Shown one piece after another: positions 1-10,333 of a stretch of 64,000 bases of DNA. Under the pieces are notes generated by a model. It searched no databases and was not told where the DNA came from. It saw only the letters and a list, made by a program, of their open reading frames with translations. This DNA is from Chara braunii (Eukaryota > Streptophyta > Charophyceae > Charales > Characeae). Position 1 is the stretch's first letter; each line of letters begins with the position of its first letter. The stretch spans positions 982,317-1,046,316 of the forward strand of contig BFEA01000460.1 of assembly GCA_003427395.1 (NCBI GenBank), written 5' to 3'. The translations under genes were made by a program, and so were the position numbers.

Positions 1-330
1 ATCACAGTTCTGGGGATATTCTGGCAATTTGAGACTTCATGTTTAATAAACAGTGTTAATATTGTGTGTGAATTATCTTTGCTTCATTGTTTTTTTGGAT
101 GTGATCTACTCGGCTTTCCTTTGTGACTGGTTGCGAGGATTTTGTGGAGTGAGTTGCACTTTCAGTGTACTTTGTCATATCGCATGGTTAAGTCTTCCAC
201 CGTGTTTCTTTCCCCCTGCGCTGTGTGATACTCCCATCCTCTCCCCTTCCTTCTGTGTATGTATGGGCACACCTGGAAGTCTATGTGAGTGAGTGTTGGT
301 CATCTGGCAATAAGCAACCAGGTTCATAAC
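1..330. other. no recognisable gene
   Basis: This stretch has only short open frames with no recognisable domain. It lies just upstream of an LTR-A remnant and could be its flank or degenerate 5' end. I see no repeat structure or signal I can name. Confidence 0.5.
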
Positions 331-1245
331 AAGGATCGGGCTTCTCGGCCAGGCCTAAGGGCCCCATTTTGCATATGTGCCTGCCCTAAGTCAAGGCGGG
401 CCTGAGAATATCATGAGAGGCTCATTGTTGTCAATTTCGCATTCGAGTTTCAGGCAGTTGCGTCACCTCAGTTGGTTGAAGGAACCCAGGCCACGACCAG
501 CCACACTTTGTTTCGGCCTTCTAGGCCTTTCTCCGAAGCAGGCCCTGGTCCACATCTGCAGCTGTACACACGACAAGCAGTTGAGAGGCGTAACCAAACG
601 GGCCCCAGGGCAGTAGCAGCAGAGGCCGAGCTTCCTGGGGCCTACCGTAAGCTTTTGGCCACAGGCCCAGCCCAGCCAGGCAGCACACAGGCCAGACTCT
701 TTCCATATAGGAAAGAGCTTGCTGCCTGGCCATTCATTTTCGGGCACTTGTCACTCGTGCACCAGCGCTGCTTGAGCCTGCACCCACGTGCTGTGCGCAG
801 CGCTGTGCCCACGTATGTGCGGTCGTGTAAGCAAGGGTGCTGCTGTGGGCAGTGCACTAGCTCAGTTTCCATAGCCAGCCGGGCTTGGGTACACAGCAAA
901 CGGGTAGTGGCGGTCTTCGTGCATGAGGGAAGACATGGGTGAAATACAAGAGAGAGGGAGAGAGAGAGATGAGGATGATGACGTGAAGGCACATACCTGG
1001 TCTTGGCGATAGTCTGCAAGAGGCGACATCTCCATGTACTTCGGTGGCTGCTGACGTCAACGGGTGCATTGTAAATTTGTAGGCTGGAAGTAGCTGTAGG
1101 ATAGTAGTCTAGGCACTCAGCGCCTAGGGGGAAGGGCTCTGGATACGTAAATGGGTGATGGCGAGAGTAAGCTCTCATTGACACTCGGATATAGTGTTTC
1201 GGTTCTCCATTGGTGTAATATTGGTGCAATTCTGCTTTCTTTGCA
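331..1245 (+). mobile_element. LTR-A copy 1 (5' LTR remnant)
   Basis: This is a degenerate LTR of the LTR-A family, recognised by comparison with the copies at 11640, 14675, 22905 and the minus-strand copies. Shared landmarks are the CCCTAAG.GAAGGCGGGCC stem-loop near 385, the GTTGGTTGAA block near 472, a GA-rich run at 955-969, the antisense splice-donor motif CATACCTGGTC near 993, the GCTGACGTCAA block near 1050, and the terminal TTTGCA at 1240-1245. The 5' end is poorly defined because the usual TGCGAGG start is not intact. Open frames inside it do not match each other between copies, so it is non-coding. Confidence 0.7.
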
Positions 1246-2100
1246 ATATCTGTTCGGTGCTTCGCATGTGTGAGTGGGGCAGTGATAATGCTTGCGCGTT
1301 GAACGTGCGGCGGCCCAGGGTCGTGTGGGCGCGCCAGGAAGGCTATGAGGTGACAGTGGGGTGTACCTTGGATGATGAGAACTCGCTAATGTGGCATTGA
1401 AGCCGAGGTGGAACTGCATTTTGCTATTTGTTGTGCCAAGGCAGAGACCGGTCATCATAAATACACATCAGGTTGCTGGTGAGAAATCTGTGGTTGGGGG
1501 CAGCATTATGAGGTACGTTGCTCATCCTTGTCTACCCTCTTCATTGCTTCTTACCGTGAGGAAGTGAGTTGTCTTGAGAGTCCTTTTGATGTGAGGTGTC
1601 GCGAGCGCTCAACTGTGAGAGCCGACATTCTTCTTAGGCAGTAAGCTGGTGGGAGACGGGCGAAGCCTCTGAAGGGCCCTTGACGAAGCACTCGGGTCAC
1701 GGTCACCATGCCAAACCACTGGGTCTAGTCCATGCATGCTTTGCCGCAAGTCCTTGGTTCTGCTTGCTGCGCTAATAGTGGTCATGCTGCGCATGCTAGC
1801 CTTACAAGAGATGCTCACCAGACCGTCTGTAAATATTTTTGGCGGGTTCCAGTTATTCCCTAGGACCTTGGGGGCTGTCCGTAAAGTGCCTCTTGATCAA
1901 CCAGATCAATCGGAAGTATGGCTTGTTGCATGCGAGGGTAAAGAAGATGAGGGGCTCGCAGGCTTAGCATAGACTTGGGGCACAGGGGTGGGCCGTATTG
2001 CACACCTTTAGACACGCTGCTCAACCAGATGCTCAGGACGTGGACATAAGTGACTACTCAAGAGGGATACAGGGGGAGGGAAGGTTCTGGCAACTGTTTG
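1246..2100 (+). other. untranslated leader of an LTR-A element
   Basis: The region between about 1380 and 2000 matches, in reverse orientation, the leader of the minus-strand element P (47707-48589 plus 49861-50145). Shared blocks include GGTGAGAAATCTGTGGTTG near 1469, GTCACGGTCACCATGCCAA near 1695, CAGACCGTCTGTAAATATTT near 1821 and ACCTTGGGGG near 1863. The two copies share no open frame, so I read it as non-coding leader. No gag or pol follows, so the element is truncated around 2100. The primer-binding site expected just after 1245 is not recognisable. Confidence 0.6.
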
Positions 2101-2356
2101 TCGCTGGACTAATTAGATTAACTGCCATTCATCTTGCATCTCCACAATGATTTATTTTTATTTTTGATTATTTAGTTGTATTGACTTGGTTAACAACTAA
2201 CAGTGAAATGCAGATAGAATAGTATATTCCTTGCTGCATAACGTGTTCGCATTCGGAGGCGAACGCTAACATGTTAGCCCAAATGCGAAAAGAACCCAAA
2301 ACGCTTTGAACGTGAACACAAAAAAAAAAGGTTCTCAGAAAAATCTGAAAAAAAAT
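2101..2356. other. AT-rich spacer
   Basis: This is AT-rich sequence with A and T runs and no gene. Near 2245-2290 it has GTTCGCATTCGG-like sequence that weakly resembles, in inverted orientation, the segment at 3040-3100. This hints at a larger, decayed inverted-repeat unit around the hAT-like element. I see nothing else. Confidence 0.4.
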
Positions 2357-2364
2357 ATGTTATG

Positions 2365-2892
2365 CTAGCTTTCCACCCCGGGCGCACGGGGTACCCCACC
2401 ATGCCCGGAATGGTGCCCGGCCGGGCAACCCTCCAAGAGGCACCCGGGCCCCTCTCGTACCAAGGCAAAAAAAGCCAAAAAAAATAAATTATTGTCGCAG
2501 CCCTATGCCAAACGTGCCAACTTTGTCTTCAGCAGTCGAATCATTTTTTGGGGGGTCCGGTAGGCCCCGTTTTGTAGGTTTTTAAATTTTTGAGGGATTC
2601 TGGTCGTCGATCTGCATAGATCGACGGTGCACGCTGATACAGGATTCAAATTCGCCCCCTCCTGCACCGCCTCTCCCCCGCGACCCACATAAATCAACAT
2701 ACGTGAAAATAAAAAAAGAGGCCTGATTTGGGCATTACACCCAAAGCGCAGAAGGTCTGGTAGTTGGAAAAAAAAAAAAAAACTTGGNGGGTTTTCTGCA
2801 TGCCCGGAGTACCCCGGGCGTGGTCCCTAACCTGGCGGGGTGCTTGAGGCGCCCGGTCGGGCATGCCCGACCGGGCGCCGTGGGAAAGCTAG
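2365..2892. mobile_element. non-autonomous hAT-like DNA element (MITE)
   Basis: The ends are inverted repeats: CTAGCTTTCC at 2365-2374 and GGAAAGCTAG at 2883-2892. They are flanked by a perfect 8-bp direct repeat, ATGTTATG, at 2357-2364 and 2893-2900. An 8-bp target-site duplication is characteristic of the hAT superfamily. No transposase frame is present in 528 bp, so the element is non-autonomous. GC-rich subterminal blocks of GCCCGG type lie at both ends, including a perfect 30-bp palindrome at 2849-2878. A single N occurs at 2788. The superfamily call rests on duplication length and structure only. Confidence 0.7.
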
Positions 2893-2900
2893 ATGTTATG

Positions 2901-3240
2901 TATAATAACAATACAAGCAATTTTTGCCTTGGTGTCATGTTCAAATTTATTGCCAATCACGAGTGAAAAATAAAAAGTTAAAAAAAAACAATTTTTTATT
3001 TATGGAAAAAAGTTCGCCCGAACATGTTCACGAGCTGTTCGTGCGAATGCGCAAACTCATTTGCCCGAACGTGGAGGGGCGCGAATGCGTTCGTCGTGCT
3101 ACGCGGCTTTCTGCATTGCATTCTGTTTTAGAATAATTTAAAAATAGAAATATAATTAGCTTATAGGATCTAACATTGGTTCCGGATTACCGCTTGACTA
3201 CATTTCTCCAAGCTGACCGAAAATTATTGTTTATTATTAT
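2901..3240. other. AT-rich spacer before element D gag
   Basis: I found no recognisable gene here. The sequence is AT-rich, with a GC-richer patch at 3010-3110 that repeats GTTCG/CGAAC and GAATGCG motifs. It may include the decayed 5' end of element D, but no LTR or primer site can be seen. Confidence 0.35.
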
Positions 3241-4823
3241 TTGGTTGGGTGTCATGCTGAGGTAGGATTTCATGTGGGTTCTAGTTCATTACAACTCATG
3301 AGTGAAGAAGAAAGCAGTGAGGAGGAGGAACGATTGGTGGATGATCTTAGAGTTACTCGCAAAACTGCACTCAGTTCACCGATCACTTTCCTACAGCTAG
3401 AGCGAGGACAGGAAAGGAGGCTGCGGAGAGGAAAGGAGGCTGCGGAGGGAAGCGAGGAAGAGGACGACATTACAAAGGACTAGGGAAGCAGCAGCCAGAG
3501 TTGAAAGGGCACTAGGAGGTGCACTAGAAGCCGAAGCTAGAGCCAACGCCAAGGCAGCCATGGCTACCGCCTCTACTATGTCACAGGCCTCGTCTCAGGC
3601 CTCGTCGTTAGTCAGTTTGTTGGCTTGCAAGTTAGGCAACAATCTCAACTCACGCCAGAAGATTACGAGTTTGTTCATGCGGATGCTCTTCATGATGAGT
3701 TACAACTCACGCCAGAGCTGAAAGGGCGCTGGGAGGTGTACCACAAGCATAAGCTAGAGCCAATATCGAGGCAGCAATGGCTACCACCTCTACTATGTCA
3801 CAAACCTTGTCTCAGGCCTTGTCGTCAAGTGCCAGTCCGGTGTATTCTCAAGTTTCCGTTAGTCAGTTTGTTGGCTTGCAAGCCGGGCAACAGGCTAAAC
3901 CCGCACAAGATCGTTCATGTGGATGCTCTTCATGACGAGTTACAAATCACGCCAGAGCTAAAAGGGCATTAGGAGGTGCACTAGAAGCAAGAAGCTAGAG
4001 CCAATGCCGAGGCAGTCATGGCTACCGACTCTACTATGCCACAAGCCTTGTCTCAGGCCTCGTCGTTAGGTGTCAGTCCGGTGTACTCTCAAGTTTTCGT
4101 AAGTTAGTCTCTTGGGGCAACCTGTTCCAGTGGTTACGTAGGCACTGCAGCAAACACCTAGGCAATCCAACCTATGCAGTGGATGCCCAAGATCCCATTG
4201 TTGAGTCCTAAGCTCTTCTCTGCCGGCAAGAAAAAGGAAGAGGGCCTGGATACTCGGGTGAGGATTGTGCCCACTTATGTGAGGCAGAAGCTCACAAAGC
4301 CAAAGCAGAAAGTTATAGTTGCTGCATCCTTTCTAGAAGGCTCTGCAGAGCGATGGTTGAATGGTCTAGTGCAGCAACAGGGCTATCGTCAAAACTTCGA
4401 TGCCTGGGCTCAAGCCTGGGCATTGGAAGACTTCGTATGGACTGTGTACAATAGGTGGCATGACCCACAAAGGGGCTTAGAAGGCCTCTGACTCACTTGC
4501 TAGTCTTGGTTTAAAACGGTACCGGACAGTTCGTGAGGTCACGGACGTCATAGAACGTCTAATCGTAGTACCATGCGTGCCTTATGACCCTGAGGTGGAT
4601 GAGGCCACTGTTGGTGTCCATAACTTTGTTACTTTCAACAAGAAGGCCTTAGATATAGAGGTCAAGCTTGGGATCGCACAACAGGGATTGGTAGATGGTA
4701 GGAAGAAGAAGCTTCTTAGGATTGGAGGAAGAAGGGCAATCTTATGTTCGTCGACCACGATGGTCAGGCGATTGAGATCGACGACTTCCTTGACTATGGG
4801 CAAGACACAAACCAGGATGGAGC
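3241..4823 (+). pseudogene. gag: element D gag, N-terminal and capsid part
   Basis: This is the remnant of the Gag (capsid) polyprotein of a Ty3/gypsy element. The product would form the cytoplasmic virus-like particle. Glu/Arg-rich and Ala-rich N-terminal segments (about 3299-3600) resemble the gag of element F at 59427-60722. A clearer capsid segment lies at 4174-4491, with EGSAERWLNGLV and a following WHDPQ motif that match F's EGKAAKWLDGLV and WHNPQQ. It continues past a stop into VIERLIVVP (about 4549-4572). Stops and frameshifts separate the segments, so it is dead. The coding is cut at 4828 by element C and resumes at 7228. Confidence 0.75.
3608..4110 (+). repeat. about 250-bp tandem repeat inside element D gag
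   Basis: A block starting TTAGTCAGTTTGTTGGCTTG at 3608 recurs at 3859, and a third, diverged start is visible near 4101. Inside each unit are GGATGCTCTTCATGA.GAGTTACAA, CACGCCAGAGCT.AAAGGGC and TGTCTCAGGCC blocks. The spacing is about 245-251 bp. The copies differ by substitutions and stops, so the duplication is old. Confidence 0.8.
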
Positions 4824-4828
4824 TAGTG

Positions 4829-5108
4829 TGTTACATGTTGCGCCTGCACACGAGGGCCATTTTCGAGGCCCTGCATCCTTCAGGCTAAAAGCCTGAATTT
4901 CAGGCCGAAAGCTTGAAATTTTGGGCCTACAGGCCCCGTGTCTGTTCAGCTCGAAAAGCTGGAAACAGGGGCCTACAGGCCTTGTGTCGTTTTAGAATAA
5001 AAACGACATGAGCCTTTTTAGCCTGAAACTAAGGGCCATTTTCGAGCCCTCGTCAGACCGACTTGCCCCGAAACTCAGGCACCAAACCACGGTTTTAGGA
5101 ACAAGCTA
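4829..5108 (+). mobile_element. LTR-C, 5' copy, 3'-truncated
   Basis: The first about 280 bases align with 5900-6180, both starting TGTTACATGTTG and both containing the self-complementary blocks GGCTAAAAGCC, GGCCTACAGGCC and AGCTCGAAAAGCT. At about 5105 the match to the 3' LTR ends, close to the sequence GGAACA.GCTAT, and integrase coding sequence begins. This marks the internal deletion junction. Confidence 0.85.
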
Positions 5109-5875
5109 TATCGGATGTCGAGTTGGCCTACAACTCGTCCATCCACCTGACTATCGGGATGTCGCCCTTCGAGTTCGAGCACAGCTCAATGGTCACTTCG
5201 CCGTTGGACACCATCATTCCACGAACGGTCGAGAGCGACGACCATCTTCTTTTCTTGCGTCGGATGCAAGAGCTACTTGTCAAGACACGTGACCAGATGG
5301 CCAAGACGCAGCAACGCATGAGCCAACAGGCCAACCGCCAGCGTCTTCCTTGCCCATTCCGCGCTGGCGATCTCGTTTGGGTATCTGCCGCGGAATTTAG
5401 CCTTGAACAAGACATCTCTCGCAAGCTCCTCCCGAAATGGATGGGGCCCTGGCCGATCGTGGCACCCGTTGGGGATGCACCCGAGGGACCTTCCTTCACT
5501 ATTCAGGTGCCCGCCCACTTACCCGTCTACCGAGTCTTTCATTGCTCCAAGTTGACTCTTTACACGCCATCGGATCATGACGATTTTTTCGGGCGACTTT
5601 CGCAAGATCCACCCTCTTTGGACGGTTTTCAGGAAGTCGGCGACATCATATCCCAACGACGCTACAGCAACAGGCCAACTGAGTACTTGGTACATTTTTC
5701 ATACTGCACACATCGAGCTGACCGTCGGTTGACCCGTGTGGAACTTCAAGCAACAGCTCCAGACATTTTCGCACGCTACGAACGCAAGATGCAAGGAAAG
5801 CCGGTCTCTTCGGCTCCACGCCGCGCCCGCGTCCAGGTTCCACCTTCAGATCGTCAGCTTCGCCCTTGCCCCTGA
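5105..5875 (+). pseudogene. pol: integrase C-terminus with chromodomain-like tail (element C)
   Basis: This is the C-terminal part of a Ty3/gypsy integrase, the nuclear enzyme that inserts the cDNA. The frame begins inside the catalytic-core region (VELAYNSSIHLTIGMSPFE, matching the usual AYN...TG.SPF block) and runs uninterrupted to the stop at 5873-5875. It then shows the DNA-binding SH3-like region (FRAGDLVWV, then KLLPKWMGPWPIV and VYRVFHCSKLTLY), and ends in a chromodomain-like tail with EYLVHFSYC and RVELQATAPDIF. The zinc-binding N-terminus and the first two catalytic acidic residues are deleted, so it cannot be active alone. The intact frame suggests a young insertion. Confidence 0.85.
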
Positions 5876-5885
5876 TTGACTTCAT

Positions 5886-5899
5886 AAGGACGGGGGGGC
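5886..5899 (+). other. polypurine tract of element C
   Basis: AAGGACGGGGGGGC lies directly before the TGTTACATG start of the 3' LTR. It is the expected plus-strand primer site for cDNA synthesis. Confidence 0.8.
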
Positions 5900-7222
5900 T
5901 GTTACATGTTGTGCCTGCACACGAGGGCCATTTTCCAGACCCTGGTCCTTCAGGCTAAAAGCCTGAATTTCAGGCCGAAAGCCTGAAATTTAGGGCCTAC
6001 AGGGCCCGTGTCTATTCAACTCGAAAAGCTAGAAACAAGGGCCTATAGGCCGTGTCGTTTCAGACTAAAACGGCATGAGCCTTTTTAGCCTGAAACCTAG
6101 GGCCATTTTCGGCCCCTTATTAGACCAACCTGCCCCGAAACTCGGGCACCAAACCAGGGTTTCAGGAACAGGCTATTTTTGGCCTGTTCCCACGACAGCT
6201 GCAGCGCCAGCCCCTGGCTTAGTTCGGCATTGGCAAGAGCAGCCTCTTGGACTGCCCGCCCTGCAACTGCAGGCAGTAGGAGGCAGTCAGGAGCCAGGCC
6301 GAGATAGTACATAGGGACCTCCCATGCACTTCACGGGTAGGCAGGAGGCAGTCAGTAGTCTTCAAGATTCGGCAACAACACTCTGGAGGAGCGCTGCAGG
6401 AGTAGTGGTAGCGTTAGCAACAGTCTTCAGCGCTGGGCGCTAGTAGCGTTAGGTGTAGTCTTCGGCGCTGGGTGCCATAGCTAGAGTAGTACTAGAGAGA
6501 GAGAGAGATTGGGCTGAGGCGAGGAATACTTACCTGCAGCGCCGTTGCTCCAGCTTCGTCTTCGAGGTACCTGCAGCACAACGCCAACTGCATAGGTTAG
6601 TACTTGGCTCGTGAGAGAGAGAGAGAGAGTTCTTCTTCTTCCTTTTCTCAGTCCACCATCTCCTTCTCACCCTCTCACTGTCTGACTTCACTGCATCAAC
6701 AGACTACGAGCGAGAGAGAGAGAGAGAGAGCTTGGTGACATTCGGATCCAGACTCGACATTGGACTTCAGGCATTTTGAAGAGGGGTAATTTGGGACTCG
6801 TAACGAGACTTGGTGTTTACGACTTTCCCATCCGCCCCTTCCCCTTCGACTGATCCCCTCCTCTTCGTCTGTGTATGTTTGGACCTGGCGCTTCTTCCCT
6901 GTGTATAGTGCCAGGCTCCCTTCACACCTTGTGACGAGTATGATGTATGTTCGGTCTGCATTGAAACATTGATGCGTCTAGTCATTAGTATTCGAGCACT
7001 CTGCTTCACTATCTTGTACTACATGATAGAGGTCAGTGGTCAGTCTCGGTCAGGTCAGGTCTTGTATCCAAGTCTTCCCTGCATTATAAAGCACCATTTT
7101 GTATGTATCGGAATGCTCATTGCTTGTTGAGATTCTACGTGCACTGCATTGTCCATTCAGTCCTTTTTATCACATTGCGGATCCTCGGTTTGTATGTACA
7201 TCGCCCAACTGGGCATGTAACA
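5900..7222 (+). mobile_element. LTR-C, 3' copy, complete
   Basis: This 1323-bp LTR runs from TGTTACATG to CATGTAACA. It contains several short GA microsatellites (6493-6510, 6613-6627, 6713-6730), a CATTATAAAG TATA-like box near 7081, and CTTACCTGCAG at 6529-6539. Read on the other strand, that last sequence is a near-perfect splice donor, CTGCAG|GTAAGT. Open frames inside are short and do not recur. Confidence 0.85.
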
Positions 7223-7227
7223 TAGTG

Positions 7228-8118
7228 AGACTTGGATGGGGGAGTCGTGGCTCCTATCAAGGAAAAGGCTAAGGGGATCAGGAAATAGAAGGTAGGCTGG
7301 CTAAGGGTCAAGGAGACCAGCGAACACCACTTTGGGTGCGGCTTGGTTTATATTACGAGGTGTGGAGGGACCGAGTTGCTAGGGGCATGTGTCTTAACTG
7401 TGGCAACTTTGGCCACACTTCTAGAACATGGTGAGGCAAAAAGGTCACAATGAAGTAGCCTCTCCTACGGTGTTGGGTGGTGCATCTGCGAGCACTTCGC
7501 AGGGAAACACCTCGGGCGAGTAGGAGTTTTAGGCGCTCTTACCCGTGCCTGTGCTGAAGTGGTAACGTTGCTTTCCCCACTTAAGGTGTTGGCCAAGGCT
7601 ATTGACCCACTAGTCGCCCCGCGGACACATGTAGACCAATCGATGCTCTATTGGAGACGTGTTTGAGTCCTTAGAAGAGTTAGAAGCCGAGTGGTCAGGG
7701 AAGGACCCCAAAGACTCTTGAGCGATGATTAGTACAGGTCCAAAAGGTGAACATTTTGTGGTAAAGGTTGATGTGGTGGCCGCAAAGTGGGTGCCTTCGC
7801 AAACATAGGCTCTACATAGAACTTCATCAGTCATGCTCGTGTAGACAGGCTGCTCTTAGGGGACAAAGTGCAGCGACTGAATAGATCTGTAGCATCTACC
7901 TTAGCCAACAAGCACAGTATGGTTGTCCAAGAGTATGTCAAGGATGTAGAGGAGGGGAGCTGAGACACAAGATCTTGTCCCTTGTGAGTGACGAGCTGCC
8001 ATTTGATATGCTGCTAGGTATGTGCTACCTCGAGATCGCAAAGCCACAATTCCATTGAGTTAGGAAGGTGATGACCCGCAAGTTGCCAAACAGAAAAACT
8101 CTTAGAATGTAGAAGTAT
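7228..8118 (+). pseudogene. gag-pro: element D gag C-terminus and protease
   Basis: Element D continues here after the nested element C. A zinc knuckle reads CLNCGNFGHTSRTW near 7390-7430, a C-x2-C-x4-H-x4-C motif with the last Cys replaced by Trp. Downstream, an aspartic-protease-like region has VGAFANIGST near 7789, where related copies read IDIGST, then RVQRLNRSVASTLANK-like sequence around 7870 and a DMLLG motif near 8008. Many stops and frameshifts separate these pieces. Similarity to elements F (58,380-59,330 minus) and L (30,541-30,873 minus) supports the identification. Confidence 0.7.
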
Positions 8119-8873
8119 AAAGCTAGCAGGCTAGTGGAGAACTATGGCTGCATGTGTGCTTCATACTTCTATAACTATAATAAGCAGAAACGAGAAGAGG
8201 GGATGTATCTAGTCTTTGTCTTTGAAAAAGTGGAGGCCGTAAAAACACCCCTAGAGATAGAAGCAGTTGCTGCAAACCATCCAGACCTTTTTGAGGAGCC
8301 TAGGTTTGTGGTAGAAAGGGAGGTGGTCCATGCGATAAAAATCGTCCCCGGTAGCGAAGTACCTAGAGGACGGATCCATAGTATGTCTCCTGCGGAGTTA
8401 GATGAGCTCCGCCGCCAACTCAAGGAGCTCGGAAAGAAGGGATTGATTCGGCCTAGTATGTCCCCATATCGAGCACTAGTTCGCCTTGTCCCTAAGAAAG
8501 GGGGAACCTTGAGGATATCCATTGACTATAGAGGCCTCAATGCCATCACACCGAAGAACGTAGAGCCTCTACCCCACAGGGATGTCAATATTTCACAAAG
8601 ATAGACTTTAAGTCCGAATACTATCAGATTCCCATTAGGGCTAAGGATCAACACAAAACCGTTTTTCAGACCAGGTATAGTTTGCACAAGTTTGTGGTGA
8701 TGTCTTTTGGAGTATGTAATGCCCGTGGTATATTCCAACCCGCCATGAATCGGATATTCCATGACTACTTAGATAAGTTTATCGTCGTGTACCTCGACGA
8801 TATCCTGATCTTTAGTAGGACAGTAGAGGAGCACCCTAAGCATTTGAAAATAGTGTTAGGTCTCCTAAGATAA
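8119..8873 (+). pseudogene. pol: element D reverse transcriptase
   Basis: This is an RT of Ty3/gypsy type, which copies element RNA to cDNA in the particle. The first frame (8134-8604) carries the linker and fingers: REVVHAIKIVPGS, AELDELRRQLKEL, LVPKKGGTLRISIDYRGLNAI. A frameshift near 8585 leads to FTKIDFKSEYYQI, then FQTRY and the catalytic VVYLDDILIF at about 8785-8814. The run continues to a stop at 8871-8873. One frameshift and the missing conventional start in pol make it a pseudogene. The catalytic YLDD itself is intact. Confidence 0.85.
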
Positions 8874-9560
8874 CACCATATAAGGTAAAGCTTGGAGGAA
8901 TGCGAATTCGGTCGCACCAAGATCTTATATCTAGGTCATGTGATCTATGTGAGGACTGAGGCCAGACGATGCCAAAGTGGCCAGCATACATGATTGGCAC
9001 ATACCTCAGACTGTCATTGAGGTCCGGTCATTCTTGGGGATGACGGGCTACTATCGTCCGTTTGTGAAGAACTATAGTACTAAAGCTTCCCCATTAAAAA
9101 ACCTAACCCGCCTTGACACCCCTTGGGAGTGGAGCGAAGAGTGTGAGGTAACCTTCAAAAAATAAAAGTATGCTATGACACATTAGGAAGTCCTGAAACT
9201 TTCGGATCCTGGACAGCCCTTTGTTGTCACCACAGACACCAGCCAATATGGCATAGGCGCCGTCCTTGCGCAGGAGGGGAAAAAGTTGAGGCCCATCTTA
9301 GAAATTAGTTAAGTCCACGTATGACCGAGAACTCTATGCCCTATATAGAGCACTGGTCCATTAGACGCCTGTGCTCTTTGATGCCCCGAAGAGGTAGATT
9401 GAAGTCCTAGATATGTATGACTTCAAACTCGACCCTTTGAAAGGAGAGTACAATAAAGTGGCCGATGCACTATCGCGAAGGGCCGACTATCTGGGCGCGC
9501 TAGTAACTGAGTTTGGCATATCTGATGATGTAACTCGATCCATGGTGGAAGCCTATTAGA
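8874..9560 (+). pseudogene. pol: element D RNase H region
   Basis: The connection and RNase H domains are visible in several frames: VIEVRSFLGMTGYYRPFVKN (about 9012-9071), PFVVTTDTSQYGIGAVLAQ (about 9220-9275) and YNKVADALSRRADYLG (about 9450-9497). Stops interrupt between these blocks (8871, 9163, 9310 and beyond). The order matches that of element F on the minus strand (56,800-57,400). Confidence 0.8.
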
Positions 9561-9897
9561 AGCTAAAGACAACGTCACTTCTGACGAATTTACGGTAGTT
9601 AATGGCTTGCTTTTCTCGAGTAGGTTGGGAATAAAAGACTGTGTGTCCCAGATAGGGAGTCTTTTCGTAGTTTGTATTTAGGAGAATGTCATGATGCAAC
9701 TGGTCATTTTGGGTACAAGAAGACCTCAGCTAATTTAGTGCATAAATTTTGGTGGCCGTTTATGTTGCAAGATGCGAAGAAGTATGTTGAGACATGACAG
9801 GTTTGCCAACAGAAGAAACCCAGGACTCATGCCCCGCTGGGGCTCATCAAGCCCTTGCCTATCCTTGAAGATCCCGGTCAAAGTGTGTCCATGGACT
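9561..9897 (+). pseudogene. pol: element D integrase N-terminus, truncated
   Basis: The zinc-binding N-terminal region is visible in pieces: a CHDATGHFGYKKTSANL-like block near 9690, FWWPFMLQDAKKYVE near 9749-9794 and PRTHAPLGLIKPLPI near 9822-9866. It then ends at VSMDF, the first catalytic Asp block, at 9883-9897. There the coding stops abruptly and LTR-B begins. The rest of integrase and the 3' LTR of element D are missing. Confidence 0.8.
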
Positions 9898-10317
9898 TTC
9901 GGATTTCGATACTTGGCGCCATCTGACATTTCAACATTTCGCATTTTGGATCTCAAATTCCTCTTATGGCACTTTAAGATTTCGATACTAGGCGCCATCC
10001 GTCATTCTGGCGCCCAGACTCAGACCTTCGGTTTTCAGTTCAGCCCTGAGGCAATTTGCACTTCTTCCCTCGGGACTGAACTTGAGTCCGGTACTTAAGA
10101 CCGGACTCTAGCCCAGTATGGGCAACCAGTTTTAAGCCTCATTGCTCGTGTTCAGTGTGATGTGTTTCGGAATCCAAGATTGCGACTTTGCCACTTTGCC
10201 ACTTTGTGTCTACGTTCGTCGAGTCGTGTCGAGTCTGCGTCGAGTTGAGTGAGTGTGTGTGTGTACTCTCTCTCCCTCCCTCTCCCAGCCTCGCTGCCCT
10301 ATCTCCGCCTTGATACA
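9898..10317 (+). mobile_element. LTR-B, 5' LTR of element E, 5'-truncated
   Basis: This matches the LTRs at 22391-22904 and 52949-53418 from TTTCGGATTTCGATACTTGGCGCC onwards. It shows shared GGCGCC blocks, GAGTCCGGTACTTAAGA, GTGTTCAGTGTG and CGTCGAGTTGAGTG, and ends TTGATACA at 10317. About 140 bp of the 5' end is lost against the copy at 52949. A short internal duplication of the GATACT.GGCGCCAT segment lies at 9905-9995. A tRNA primer site follows directly, so this is a 5' LTR. Confidence 0.85.
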
Positions 10318-10318
10318 C

Positions 10319-10330
10319 TGGTATCGAAGC
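10319..10330 (+). other. primer-binding site of element E
   Basis: TGGTATCGAAGC lies one base after the LTR end. It differs only slightly from TGGTATCAGAGC, the common plant-type site complementary to initiator tRNA-Met. The equivalent in element R is TGATATCGGAGC at 53420-53431. Confidence 0.8.
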
Positions 10331-10333
10331 GGC

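Larger units (their letters stand above)
4829..7222 (+). mobile_element. element C: nested LTR retrotransposon with internal deletion
   Basis: This unit is flanked by the perfect 5-bp direct repeat TAGTG (4824-4828 and 7223-7227) and ends in the inverted termini TGTTACATG and CATGTAACA. It sits inside element D: gag lies on the left, and the zinc-knuckle part of the same gag resumes on the right. It keeps about 280 bp of 5' LTR, the 3' end of pol (integrase C-terminus), a purine tract and a full 3' LTR. The rest of the 5' LTR, primer site, gag, protease, RT and most of integrase are missing, so it is a deletion derivative. Confidence 0.9.

Noticed and set aside
472-1229. Frames of 156 and 195 codons in the first LTR-A
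   Set aside because: Homologous LTR-A copies do not keep these frames, and the region is explained as LTR.
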